Source of the DNA: a virus
IMG/VR virus record: IMGVR_UViG_3300029448_007214
Coordinates: 1-30,187 of that record
Reading direction: 5' to 3' (one strand)
Length of the DNA: 30,187 nt
Shown in pieces: positions 22,656 through 30,187 of the stretch (position 1 is the stretch's first letter; each line of letters starts with the position of its first letter). Under the pieces are notes generated by a model. It did not search any database, was not told the origin of the DNA, and worked only from the letters and a program-made list of their open reading frames with translations. The translations under genes were made by a program, and so were the position numbers.

Positions 22656-23467
22656 TGAAAAAATCTTTAGCAGATATGAAACCTGCTGACGGTAAAGAAG
22701 CACCGAAGGAAAAGTCTTTCGGTGCTTTCAAAGCCGTTGACGGTAATCAAGCAACAATTGATCTTGAACAATTGAGAAAGCATAACATCTTTTTTGCGAC
22801 CCCTTGCTATGGTGGAATGTTGACAGATCAATTCTTTTTATCTATGTTTCGAGCGTCTCAAACTCTAATGAGACATGGAATTAATTTTAGAGTTACAACA
22901 CTACGTAACGAATCTTTAGTAACTCGTGCTAGAAACATTCTCACAGCTATGTTTATGGAATCAGACTGTACTCATTTGTTGTTTATTGATTCTGATATTG
23001 AATTTGATGCTGAGTCAATTCTTAGAGCTTTAGCTTATGACAAGCCTATTATGGCAGCTGCATACCCAAAAAAAGCCCTTCCGATTCAGTATGCCATTAA
23101 CTTTAAGTTCAAAGACATAGAGAAAAAACAAGTTAGAGTTGAAAACGGCGCAGTAGAAGTATTAGATGCCTCAACCGGTTTCTTTTTGATTAAACGTGAA
23201 GTGCTGGAAAAAATGATGCAAGAGTATCCTGAACTTCATTATCGTAATGATTCCAATATTGATCCAAAATTTAATAAATATTGTTATGCTTTGTTTGATA
23301 CCTGGTTAGATCCTAATGATAATCGATATCTTTCAGAGGACTATACTTTCTGCCGTAGATGGCAAAACTTGGGTGGTGAGATTTGGTTAGATCCAAATAC
23401 AAAACTTAATCATGTAGGAAGCTACACATTTGAAGGTGATGTAGGAAAGATCATTGGTAGAAGCTAA
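22655..23467 (+). CDS. GT-A glycosyltransferase within the replication module
   Basis: HLLFIDSDIEFDAESILRALAYDKPIMAAAYPKK holds the DxD motif (D112, D114) with the family 2-like context. ASTGFFLIKREVLEKM and YLSEDYTFCRRWQNLGGEIWLDP match the acceptor loop and the late ED motif, and LNHVGSYTF closes the core. The first 35 residues are polar (ADGKEAPKEKSFGAFKAVDG) and likely disordered. It starts by sharing one base with the SSB stop and is followed by an oxygenase gene. A glycosyltransferase lodged among DNA replication genes rather than the glycan genes suggests DNA glycosylation as in T-even phages, or protein glycosylation. Neither is shown. Confidence 0.8.
   Translation: MKKSLADMKPADGKEAPKEKSFGAFKAVDGNQATIDLEQLRKHNIFFATPCYGGMLTDQFFLSMFRASQTLMRHGINFRVTTLRNESLVTRARNILTAMFMESDCTHLLFIDSDIEFDAESILRALAYDKPIMAAAYPKKALPIQYAINFKFKDIEKKQVRVENGAVEVLDASTGFFLIKREVLEKMMQEYPELHYRNDSNIDPKFNKYCYALFDTWLDPNDNRYLSEDYTFCRRWQNLGGEIWLDPNTKLNHVGSYTFEGDVGKIIGRS
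22698..22727 (+). repeat. 13-bp hairpin at the start of the glycosyltransferase gene
   Basis: AAGCACCGAA (22698-22707) pairs perfectly with TTCGGTGCTT (22718-22727). The stem extends inwards by G.U, G-C and A-T to a 4-base AAAG loop, giving 13 pairs in all. It lies 43 bases after the SSB start of the next gene's ATG. There is no U-run after it, so it may be a 3' stabiliser or partial attenuator that sets SSB expression above that of the glycosyltransferase. Confidence 0.6.
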
Positions 23468-24101
23468 AACATACCAACTAAAACCAATAGTTGGAGAGGA
23501 ACGAAATAAGTGTTTAAATAGTATCATCATCAGAGGAGAAGTTTTTGATGATGAGTATCATTGGCCTAATCTTTGTAGATTTTTAGATAAAAACAAAAAT
23601 CTATTCAATAATCAGTATTTTACGAAAGCCCAAACTATTGAAGAGTTTAAAGGGAGAACTATTCCCTTTAAACTTTTAGATTCTCAAAATGAGATAAGAT
23701 ATACATTTAAATCTTATATGAATCTTTGTAGATTTTTAGGACAACAACTAATTCACGAATACACAGGTGAGCTTCACTTTCCAGATAATACAGAGCTTAC
23801 TAGGTGGGAAACTGGAAGAGAGATGACTGTGCATTCAGATAACTCTTGGCCAGACGGAGATCAAACTGATCACCCAACATCATTTAGAACATGGTCAGCT
23901 ATCTACTATATTAATGATTTGTATGAGGGTGGAGAGATTTATTTTCCAAAACTTGATTGGAGTTATAAACCAAAAGCTAACACACTTTTAGTGTTTCCAT
24001 CAAATGATAAGTTTGTTCACGGGGTGACAAAAGTTTTAAAAGGAGAAAGATACACTTTTGCTATTTGGTATACGCAAAACTTTCAGTATCTTGAGATTTA
24101 G
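23454..24101 (+). CDS. 2OG-Fe(II) oxygenase, prolyl 4-hydroxylase-like
   Basis: TGREMTVHSDNSWPDG holds HxD iron ligands H127 and D129. FVHGVTKVLKGERYTFAIWY gives the distal His H189 and the 2-oxoglutarate-binding R199. Between them, AIYYINDLYEGGEIYFPKLDWSYKPKANTLLVFPS is the very typical P4Hc core (YLND...GGE..F...G.LlvFp). The first 85 residues are a less conserved helical cap. Start is probably TTG 23454, 7 bases after AGGA; there is no ATG in frame before the conserved core. It overlaps the glycosyltransferase by 14 bases. Joint action with that enzyme on one substrate (hydroxylate, then glycosylate) is an attractive guess. Confidence 0.85.
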   Translation: MVEAKTYQLKPIVGEERNKCLNSIIIRGEVFDDEYHWPNLCRFLDKNKNLFNNQYFTKAQTIEEFKGRTIPFKLLDSQNEIRYTFKSYMNLCRFLGQQLIHEYTGELHFPDNTELTRWETGREMTVHSDNSWPDGDQTDHPTSFRTWSAIYYINDLYEGGEIYFPKLDWSYKPKANTLLVFPSNDKFVHGVTKVLKGERYTFAIWYTQNFQYLEI

Positions 24102-24124
24102 ACACAACAGTGACGTGACTACTA

Positions 24125-24231
24125 GGCAACTCCGTTGCCACGGCTGCGTCTCTCCGAGACTAACGCTAGAACACAACGTTTCAAGCCTTGTTCCACAGCT
24201 TTTCACCTGCGGTGATGCGTTGTTCACTAGC
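24125..24231. other. G+C-rich structured intergenic element
   Basis: The 201-base gap between two genes has about 52% G+C over 24121-24240 against about 17% in the next 60 bases. It contains three short stems with 3-base loops: GGCAAC/GTTGCC (24125-24130, 24134-24139), GTCTC/GAGAC (24148-24152, 24156-24160) and TCACC/GGTGA (24203-24207, 24211-24215). A longer stem encloses the third: GCTAG (24165-24169) with CTAGC (24227-24231), then ACAACG (24173-24178) with CGTTGT (24218-24223). Read on the minus strand, all three loops are C(GNA)G: GGA, GGA, GCA. No tRNA shape and no convincing ORF fits. It may be a structured RNA or a DNA hairpin element such as an origin or promoter. Confidence 0.6.
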
Positions 24232-24240
24232 TAACTCACA

Positions 24241-24302
24241 TAAATTAGCATATTTTTTGAGAATTAGCAATAACAAAAATTTTATTTTGAACAGATATTA
24301 TA
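24241..24302 (+). promoter_or_regulatory. AT-rich leader, candidate promoter
   Basis: About 17% G+C. TTGAGA (24257-24262) lies 17 bases before TTTTAT (24280-24285), a modest sigma70-type match; TATTAT (24296-24301) is a better -10 but has no good -35. Either would drive the SGNH-like gene, whose GTG start at 24303 has no Shine-Dalgarno. An AT-rich tract beside a structured G+C-rich element is also how a replication origin would look. Confidence 0.35.
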
Positions 24303-25091
24303 GTGCATAAACAAATAACTCTTTTACCAATATTAGGAGGGAAAGACTACCCTAAAAATGTAACTGTTGAGTGGCATGGTCTTGACACTAAAAGCCTATT
24401 TAAAGAAAATCTTAAAAAGTTAGATCAAAGCTGGTTTTATGCTAATAATAAAATAACTTATGAATTAAACTCTCAAGGATACAGATGCAAAGAATTTGAT
24501 GAAATAGATTGGATTAATAGTTATGCAGTTGTCGGGTGTTCTCACATATTTGGGTCTGGAAATAGATTAGAAGATACAATTCCACATCTTATACAAAAAA
24601 AGACAGGTGTAAATTGTATTAATTTAGGTGTTCCTAGTTCGTCTTGTGAGCACCAATTTCTTAATACTCTCTTACTTTTAAGCTATACTAAGGTTAAAAA
24701 AGTAATTGTTGTTTGGACGTATCCTACTAGAACTAATGTATATGAGAAAACAAAATTTCATCGCTTAGATAGACTCGTAAACAAGCTGTTGATTAGTGGT
24801 TATGATAAAAATTTTCATAACAAACAGATGCTACAAAGCTTAGTGCAACTCACTTTTGGTAATCTAGAACACTCTGTATTTTTACTTGACACTTATAGAC
24901 AAATTTTTTCAAACAGCTATAGACACTCTGTATCACAATTTAATATAATAGATTTAGAGAAAGAGTTTGGTGGACACGATCACTATGACTTAACCAATAA
25001 ACTTAGATCTCCTGATCTAGCTCGTGATATGCAGCACTACGGTCCTATGTGGAATAGTCTAGTTGCTGATAAAATATCTTGTACACTATAA
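24303..25091 (+). CDS. SGNH/GDSL hydrolase-like protein
   Basis: YAVVGCSHIFGSGNRLEDTIPHLI (about 74-97) resembles block I of SGNH hydrolases with nucleophile S80; CINLGVPSSSCEHQFLNTL fits the block II/III region; ARDMQHYGPMWNSLVADKI near the C-terminus gives the D242-x-x-H245 pair of block V. YELNSQGYRCKEFDE is a pattern often seen just before block I in phage and polysaccharide-linked members. Such enzymes remove or transfer acyl groups on sugars or lipids. The Asn of the oxyanion hole is not clear, so it could be inactive. Start is GTG 24303; no in-frame ATG is available near. Not overlapping its neighbours. Confidence 0.62.
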   Translation: MHKQITLLPILGGKDYPKNVTVEWHGLDTKSLFKENLKKLDQSWFYANNKITYELNSQGYRCKEFDEIDWINSYAVVGCSHIFGSGNRLEDTIPHLIQKKTGVNCINLGVPSSSCEHQFLNTLLLLSYTKVKKVIVVWTYPTRTNVYEKTKFHRLDRLVNKLLISGYDKNFHNKQMLQSLVQLTFGNLEHSVFLLDTYRQIFSNSYRHSVSQFNIIDLEKEFGGHDHYDLTNKLRSPDLARDMQHYGPMWNSLVADKISCTL

Positions 25092-25105
25092 TAGAAAGAA
25101 GGTAA

Positions 25106-26068
25106 ATGATTAAAATTTTATGTTCAGCTGATTGGCACATCAATCTACACAAAAAGAAGGTTCCATACGATTGGCAGGTCAATCGATTTCGTGAAATGTT
25201 TCGCAAGCTGATCGCCCTTGAGGCACGTGTAGATGTGCATGTGATAGCTGGTGACATCTTTGATAAAAAGCCTGAGCCAGATGAAATCTCACTGTTTTTA
25301 AGCTATATCAATTCAGTGACCGTTCCCACTCTCATCATTCCAGGAAATCATGAAGCTACTCGCAAGGGGGAAACATTCTTTGAGCATTTAACTGAAAAGA
25401 ATGCTATCAAAAATACTCATGTGCAGGTATTTACCAGAAATGGTCGTTGTGAAATAGCAGGACAAGGATTCCAGTTGTTTCCATATGGCGAGATGCAAAC
25501 TGATAACCTACCTGAGTATGAATCTGGAGATATTCTTGTGACTCATATTCGCGGAGAAGTTCCACCACATATCACTCCAGAGTATGACTTTGATAAGCTT
25601 AATCCATGGGGTTTGACACTGTTAGGTGATTTACATTTTAATCACCGCTATCAAAACACTAATTGCTATTATCCAGGATCGCCAGTTAATACAACTTTTG
25701 ATCGCGATGAAAAGCGTAAATACGGAGTAGATATTTATGAAGTGATAGATTCACATAACTACACACGTGAATTTTACGATTTAGATCTTCCAAAGCTAGT
25801 ACGTCGCACAATTCAAGCTGGAGAAAAAATGCGACCTGATTCTCATCATCATGTGATGTATGAGGTGACTGGTAATATAGATCAACTGTCAAAGATTGAA
25901 CGGTCTGATCTACTAGACAAAAAAGTTGTAGAAAAGCCTCAAGAAGATGCAACTCTTGATTTAAAAAACAAAACAATCTATGAAGAACTTGAAATCTATC
26001 TTAACCATATTAAGGTAGCTGATACTGAAAGGGTGTTAAATGAGTACAAGTCTTTGGGACTCAATTGA
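25106..26068 (+). CDS. SbcD/Mre11-like nuclease subunit (T5 D12 / T4 gp47-like)
   Basis: Metal-dependent phosphoesterase motifs in order: SADWHI (D9, H11), IAGDIFDKKP (D50), PGNHEA (N81, H82), ILVTHIRGE (H147), LLGDLHFNH (D175, H177). It should act with the SbcC-like ATPase as a DNA end-processing nuclease for recombination-dependent replication. A good ribosome binding site (AAAGAAGG) precedes the ATG. Length 320 is typical. G+C reaches about 50% over the first 200 bases of the gene, higher than the neighbours. Its 3' end overlaps a PP-loop gene by 29 bases, which separates it from its partner subunit. Confidence 0.9.
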   Translation: MIKILCSADWHINLHKKKVPYDWQVNRFREMFRKLIALEARVDVHVIAGDIFDKKPEPDEISLFLSYINSVTVPTLIIPGNHEATRKGETFFEHLTEKNAIKNTHVQVFTRNGRCEIAGQGFQLFPYGEMQTDNLPEYESGDILVTHIRGEVPPHITPEYDFDKLNPWGLTLLGDLHFNHRYQNTNCYYPGSPVNTTFDRDEKRKYGVDIYEVIDSHNYTREFYDLDLPKLVRRTIQAGEKMRPDSHHHVMYEVTGNIDQLSKIERSDLLDKKVVEKPQEDATLDLKNKTIYEELEIYLNHIKVADTERVLNEYKSLGLN

Positions 26069-26972
26069 TTATTCTTTGAACCGTACTTATTGGTTGTATG
26101 AAAAAAATCAATCAATTTGGCGTCCTGCTGATTATGATTGGGATTTTGCTGGAATACATAGAGGAGCTATAGTCTCTGTACCAGAGTATTCAAGAAGAGG
26201 AAGCAACTTGTTTGTTGATATGAAAAAGTTAGTATCAAAATTTCATCAAACACATAAAGGTGAATACGTAATTACTATGAGTGGAGGAATAGATTCAGAA
26301 CTAGTAGCAGAAACATTTTATCAACTAAATATTCCTTTTAGAGTGTTAATACAGAGACTGTTTAAAGGCGCGAATGACTATGACATTATGTATGCTATTA
26401 AATATTGTAAACAGAGATCAATTCCTTATAATTTGATTGGTCTTTCTTTTGATAAATTTGTCAAACACATCATTCCTGATGCATGCACCTATGGTCAGTT
26501 TTCGGCATCTTATTCACAAATAGCACTAACTAATTTGTTTAACTATGTAAAAGAGTCTGAAATCATAGTTTTTTCAGGGCACAATCCTGACTTTGATCCA
26601 TACATTGGAATCGGTTGGAATGAGGATTCGCCTAATTTAGTTAAACAAGCAATCGCTAAAAATAAAAAGTTCTTTACTTTTACATCTCTTGAACCTATTT
26701 TTTGTCACTATGCCGCAAACTATGACCCAGATCAACCAGGCATGAAAGATAATGAATTTATCTACTCTGTATATCCACAACTGCCTAGACGTAAAAAACT
26801 AACAGGCTGGGAATACGTTGATCAATATCAACTATTTGATATAATTGAAGAAGTTAATTCGTATTCTAAAACACTATTTACTCCTTTTATTTCTTGGCCT
26901 AGATTTAAAGATAAATTTGATGAACGATTCCCTCTTAAAAAAGTGCATCAACTAAAAAACGGAAAAGTATAA
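26040..26972 (+). CDS. PP-loop (adenine nucleotide alpha-hydrolase) ATPase
   Basis: EYVITMSGGIDSELVAETFYQL contains the PP-loop SGGxDS (81-86), which binds the pyrophosphate of ATP in enzymes that adenylate a substrate (asparagine synthetase, ThiI, QueC, GMP synthetase). FRVLIQRLFKGANDYDIMYAIKYCKQRSIPYNLIGL gives the usual next strand and helix, and IIVFSGHNPDFDP fits the later conserved strand. It has no CxxC zinc site, so it is not QueC, and no glutaminase domain. The 310-residue protein has an aromatic-rich N-terminus. It overlaps the nuclease gene by 29 bases and shares one base with the SbcC-like gene. The substrate is unknown; modification of a base, sugar or protein is likely. Confidence 0.78.
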   Translation: MSTSLWDSIDYSLNRTYWLYEKNQSIWRPADYDWDFAGIHRGAIVSVPEYSRRGSNLFVDMKKLVSKFHQTHKGEYVITMSGGIDSELVAETFYQLNIPFRVLIQRLFKGANDYDIMYAIKYCKQRSIPYNLIGLSFDKFVKHIIPDACTYGQFSASYSQIALTNLFNYVKESEIIVFSGHNPDFDPYIGIGWNEDSPNLVKQAIAKNKKFFTFTSLEPIFCHYAANYDPDQPGMKDNEFIYSVYPQLPRRKKLTGWEYVDQYQLFDIIEEVNSYSKTLFTPFISWPRFKDKFDERFPLKKVHQLKNGKV

Positions 26973-28798
26973 TGTCTCAAATATTACTAAAAACACTTAA
27001 ATTTTCTAATATGTTTTCATATGGAAAAGATAATGAAATTGATTTACAAAAAGCAATAATTACTCAGCTTACAGCTCCTAATGGTAGCGGTAAGTCATCT
27101 ATTGCTATGATTATTCAAGAAACTCTATTTAATAAAAATATCAAAGGAATCAAAAAATCTGATATTCTTAATCGTTGGTCAAAAGAAAAGAACTGGAAAT
27201 CAGAACTTACTTTTGTTGCTGATGGTAAAGATTATATCGTTACAGTTAGTCGCAGTGGCGCACAAACAAAAGTAAAGCTTTTAGAAAATGGTGTTGATAT
27301 ATCAGATCATAAAGTGTTAGATACCTACAAAATTATTTCTCAAATCATTGGACTAGACTTTGATGTGTTTTCACAACTTACATATCAGTCATCTACAGAT
27401 TTACTTGAGTTTTTAAAAGCAACAGATGCTAATCGTAAAAAGTTTTTGATCAACCTATTTAACCTTGAAAAGTATATTGCCATCGGTGATACTATTAAGG
27501 CAAAAGCGATTGAAACTGATCGTGAATATAGTAGACTTCAAGGTGAGCTCAAAACTATTGAAGATTTTTTAGCAATTACTAAAATTCCTCAAAAACAAAC
27601 TGAATCTGATGTGCCATCAGTAGATGAAAATCTTCAGCAGCAAATTGGAGTTCTACAGCAAGAGCTTGATAACTATGAAGCAACTTGCAAAAAAATTGAT
27701 AAAAATAACATGTATTCAGAAGAGCGTGATTCTATACAGTTTGATGCTGGACTACAAGAACCAGCTGAGTTTGAATTTTGGGATGAATATCAAACTCTTA
27801 AACAAGATTTGATCATGTTAAAACGCGATATGGATAGGCTTGTGAATGATATTTCTAACATGAAACTGAATGATAAATGTTTGTCTTGTGGTCAAACTAT
27901 CGATGTTTCTCATCTTGAGATTATTAAACAAGATTTACAAGATCAGCTGAATGAAAAGACTACTTTACATCGAGAGGGTATGATAAAAGCTACTAAATGG
28001 TCTAATGAGGTTAAAGAAACTGATGCTCTCAAAAAACAGTATGCCGAGAACAAAAGAAAAATAGAAAGATTTGAGCATCTTACACAATTAATAGATTCAT
28101 CAATACCTAAAACTTATCCTGACATTGGAGATATTGAGTCACGAATTAACTCTCTGAAAAGAGAATATTCTACACAGTTTTATGCAGCAAGCGAAGCACA
28201 AGAACACAACAAACAGGTAGGAATTCATAATGCAAGAGTTGAAGCACTAATTGACCAAAAAAATGAATTTTCAATTAGACAAAAAAATATAAAAGATGTT
28301 ACATTAACTAAATCAAATCAGATAAATTCTTTAAATATTCTTAAAAAAGCGTTTAGCACATCTGGCATCGTGGCGTTTAAATTAGAAAATTTAACTAAAG
28401 AGTTAGAAAACTCTATAAATTATTACTTATCTTTGTTAAGTGATGGTCAGTTTCAAGTTGAGTTTAAACTTGATAAAGAAAAATTAAACATTTCTGTTAT
28501 CAATAATGGCATATCAACTCCAATTGAAACCGTATCTGGTGGTGAATTTAGTAGGATTCAAACTTCTATTTTGTTAGCAATTCGCAATCTACTATCTAAG
28601 CTTGGAGGTAGTAGTGTTAATCTTTTATTCCTTGATGAAATCACTGGAGTATTAGATGACGAAGGAAAAGATAAACTAATCGAAGTGCTACAGAAAGAAG
28701 ATAATCTAAATGTCTTCTTAATCTCACACGACTTTACCCACCCACTTATCGATAAAATCTCTATTGTCAAAGAAGACAACATCAGCACGATACAATAA
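26972..28798 (+). CDS. SbcC/Rad50-like ATPase subunit (T5 D13 / T4 gp46-like)
   Basis: Walker A is LTAPNGSGKSS (about 33-43). Two coiled-coil arms flank a zinc hook CLSCG (C303, C306) through which two molecules join. The C-terminal half has the ABC signature ETVSGGEFSRIQTS and Walker B LLFLDEITGVLDD with the D-loop, then LISHD as the switch His. At 608 residues it has the short arms typical of phage members (T4 gp46, 560), against over 1000 in SbcC. Pairs with the SbcD-like subunit upstream. The stop is followed by 10 bases and nrdA. Confidence 0.92.
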   Translation: MSQILLKTLKFSNMFSYGKDNEIDLQKAIITQLTAPNGSGKSSIAMIIQETLFNKNIKGIKKSDILNRWSKEKNWKSELTFVADGKDYIVTVSRSGAQTKVKLLENGVDISDHKVLDTYKIISQIIGLDFDVFSQLTYQSSTDLLEFLKATDANRKKFLINLFNLEKYIAIGDTIKAKAIETDREYSRLQGELKTIEDFLAITKIPQKQTESDVPSVDENLQQQIGVLQQELDNYEATCKKIDKNNMYSEERDSIQFDAGLQEPAEFEFWDEYQTLKQDLIMLKRDMDRLVNDISNMKLNDKCLSCGQTIDVSHLEIIKQDLQDQLNEKTTLHREGMIKATKWSNEVKETDALKKQYAENKRKIERFEHLTQLIDSSIPKTYPDIGDIESRINSLKREYSTQFYAASEAQEHNKQVGIHNARVEALIDQKNEFSIRQKNIKDVTLTKSNQINSLNILKKAFSTSGIVAFKLENLTKELENSINYYLSLLSDGQFQVEFKLDKEKLNISVINNGISTPIETVSGGEFSRIQTSILLAIRNLLSKLGGSSVNLLFLDEITGVLDDEGKDKLIEVLQKEDNLNVFLISHDFTHPLIDKISIVKEDNISTIQ

Positions 28799-28808
28799 AG
28801 GAAAAATA

Positions 28809-30187
28809 ATGACAGAAGTAATTAAACGTGATGGTTCTCGTGAGCCTCTTGATATCGAAAAATTACACAAGGTGGTGTTTTATGCTTGCGAAGGAATTAA
28901 CGGTGTAAGTGCAAGTGAAGTTGAAATTAAAAGTCAGATTCAATTTTTTGATGGAATGACAACTGCTGAGATACAAGAAACTTTAATCAAGGCTGCTGCT
29001 GATCTCATTTCAGAGGACGCTCCTAACTATCAGTGGGTAGCAGGAAGATTAATTAACTACCACTTAAGAAAAATGGTGTATAGCCAATTCGAGCCTTGTA
29101 ACTTACGTAACTTAGTTGAAAATAATGTTGAGCTTGGATTGTATGATTCTGAAATTTTACAGGCATACTCGAAAGCAGAGTTTAACAAACTAAATAAAAC
29201 GATTAAACATGATAGAGATAATACTCTTACATATGCTGCGATGGAACAGTTTCGTGGTAAATATCTTGTGCAGAATCGTGTTACAAAGAGAATATACGAA
29301 ACTCCGCAAATGGCTTATATGCTAATTGCAATGACTCTTTTTCAGGCATACCCAAAAGAGTCTAGATTGAAATGGGTTAAAGACTACTATGATGCAATAT
29401 CTACCTTTGATATTTCTTTGCCTACTCCTGTTATGGCTGGTGTACGCACTCCACAAAGACAGTTTAGTTCATGCGTCCTTATTGAAACAGACGATTCGCT
29501 GGACAGTATTAATGCTTCTACTAGCAGCATTGTTAAGTATGTCAGTCAAAAAGCAGGCATCGGCATCGGAGCTGGACGTATTAGAGCCCTTGGTTCTCCC
29601 ATCAGAAGCGGAGACGCTTACCATACAGGAGTTATACCGTTCTATAAAATGTTCCAATCTGCAACACGATCTTGTAGTCAAGGAGGAGTGCGAAATGGAG
29701 CAGCCACTTTGTATTACCCTATCTGGCACTACGAAGTGGAAGATTTGCTTGTCCTTAAAAACAACAAAGGAACTGAAGACAATAGAGTCAGACATATGGA
29801 CTATGGAGTACAATTTAATAAACTGATGTACGAACGTCTCTTAGAAGGCGGCAATATTACTTTGTTCTCTCCATCAGATGTGCCAGGTTTATACGAAGCT
29901 TATTTTAATGATCAAGAAGAATTCAAGTACTTGTATGAAAAAGCGGAAGTGCACCCTAACATTCGCAAAAAAACAATCCCAGCTATTGAACTATTTTCAA
30001 AATTTATTGAAGAGCGTAAAAACACAGGTCGTATCTATTTAATGAACGTAGATCACGCTAATGCTCACTCATCATTTGATGAAAAAGTTGCACCTATTCG
30101 TCAGTCAAATTTATGTTGTGAAATTAATCTTCCAACAAAACCACTAACTGATTTTAATGATGAAAAAGGTGAAATCGCTCTTTGCAC
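28809..30187 (+). CDS. nrdA: Class Ia ribonucleotide reductase large subunit (3' end cut off)
   Basis: Open to the right edge; 459 complete codons are visible. AAAGGA is 6 bases before the ATG. An N-terminal ATP cone (IKRDGSREPLDIEKLHKVV) provides allosteric control. The catalytic core then closely follows E. coli NrdA: RQFSSCVLIETDDSLDSI (C222, matching E. coli C225), GIGIGAGRIRALGSPIRSG, SCSQGGVRNGAATLYYPIW, and SNLCCEINLPTKPL with C436 and E438 matching C439 and E441. An extra Cys, C437, stands next to the thiyl-radical Cys. Makes deoxynucleotides for phage replication. The small subunit would be expected just downstream, outside this window. Confidence 0.95.
   Translation, partial: MTEVIKRDGSREPLDIEKLHKVVFYACEGINGVSASEVEIKSQIQFFDGMTTAEIQETLIKAAADLISEDAPNYQWVAGRLINYHLRKMVYSQFEPCNLRNLVENNVELGLYDSEILQAYSKAEFNKLNKTIKHDRDNTLTYAAMEQFRGKYLVQNRVTKRIYETPQMAYMLIAMTLFQAYPKESRLKWVKDYYDAISTFDISLPTPVMAGVRTPQRQFSSCVLIETDDSLDSINASTSSIVKYVSQKAGIGIGAGRIRALGSPIRSGDAYHTGVIPFYKMFQSATRSCSQGGVRNGAATLYYPIWHYEVEDLLVLKNNKGTEDNRVRHMDYGVQFNKLMYERLLEGGNITLFSPSDVPGLYEAYFNDQEEFKYLYEKAEVHPNIRKKTIPAIELFSKFIEERKNTGRIYLMNVDHANAHSSFDEKVAPIRQSNLCCEINLPTKPLTDFNDEKGEIALC

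Noticed and set aside
24036-24227. 63-codon minus-strand open frame over the intergenic island
   Set aside because: It runs into the end of the oxygenase gene, has no ribosome binding site that I can see, and its peptide looks like random translation of hairpin DNA.
24125-24231. tRNA or tRNA-like gene
   Set aside because: The stems do not fall into a cloverleaf, there is no T-arm with GGTTCGA-type loop at the right distance, and no acceptor end pairs.
24125-24231. N4-like phage identity based on the GGA triloop hairpins
   Set aside because: The surrounding genes (SbcCD pair, DnaB-type helicase, LigA, NrdA) follow a T5-like layout, and no virion RNA polymerase is present in the window. Only the structural analogy is kept.
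26040-26972. QueC (7-deazaguanine synthesis)
   Set aside because: The SGGxDS loop fits, but QueC's C-terminal cysteine zinc site is absent and no QueD, QueE or FolE gene is nearby.
29389-29826. 145-codon alternative frame and its antisense partner in the nrdA region
   Set aside because: Both are shadows of nrdA, whose frame has the ATP cone and catalytic cysteine motifs of class Ia reductases.

Overview
The window looks like the genome of a lytic, AT-rich tailed dsDNA phage (Caudoviricetes). Every gene I accept is on the + strand, most neighbours overlap by 1-40 bases, and replication, recombination and nucleotide-metabolism genes follow one another in a phage-like order. I found no integrase, transposase, tRNA, CRISPR array or structural gene. 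From memory, the order from about 11.2 to 28.8 kb (NAD-dependent ligase, abundant DNA-binding protein, DnaB-type helicase, primase, family A polymerase, SF2 helicase, SbcD-like and SbcC-like nuclease subunits) matches the 'D' region of phage T5 and its relatives. The NrdA fragment is very like gammaproteobacterial class Ia NrdA. The many sugar, iron-sulfur and 2-oxoglutarate oxygenase genes are typical of large marine phages, so an aquatic gammaproteobacterial host is plausible but unproven.

Region 1 (1-6.9 kb) is a glycan module. It holds a DegT-type sugar aminotransferase, an RmlB-like dehydratase, a GalE-like epimerase, three glycosyltransferases, a methyltransferase, a small membrane protein and a 45-residue orphan. 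Region 2 (6.9-10.0 kb) is rich in iron proteins: an A-type Fe-S carrier, two 2OG-Fe(II) oxygenase-like proteins and a large unknown. Region 3 (10.0-11.2 kb) is a run of small regulators or host-takeover candidates: a PC4-like ssDNA-binding protein, a small HTH protein, a probable ribosomal protein bL33, and a DUF3310-type protein ending in a terminator.

Region 4 (11.2-22.7 kb) is the replication core: a ligase lacking its zinc-finger cysteines, a four-repeat HTH protein under a good sigma70-type promoter, an HTH regulator behind a palindrome, helicase, primase, DNA polymerase with a UDG-like N-terminal region, SF2 helicase and a candidate SSB. Region 5 (22.7-28.8 kb) holds a glycosyltransferase, a prolyl-hydroxylase-like oxygenase, a GC-rich structured intergenic element, an SGNH-like protein, and an SbcD/SbcC pair with a PP-loop ATPase gene between them. 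The window closes inside nrdA.

The most notable points are the phage bL33; the intergenic element at 24125-24231 with three C(GNA)G mini-hairpins on the minus strand; the PP-loop gene between the recombination nuclease subunits; a glycosyltransferase and oxygenase inside the replication module, which could mean DNA or protein modification; and a terminator hairpin that may also act as a split ribosome binding site.
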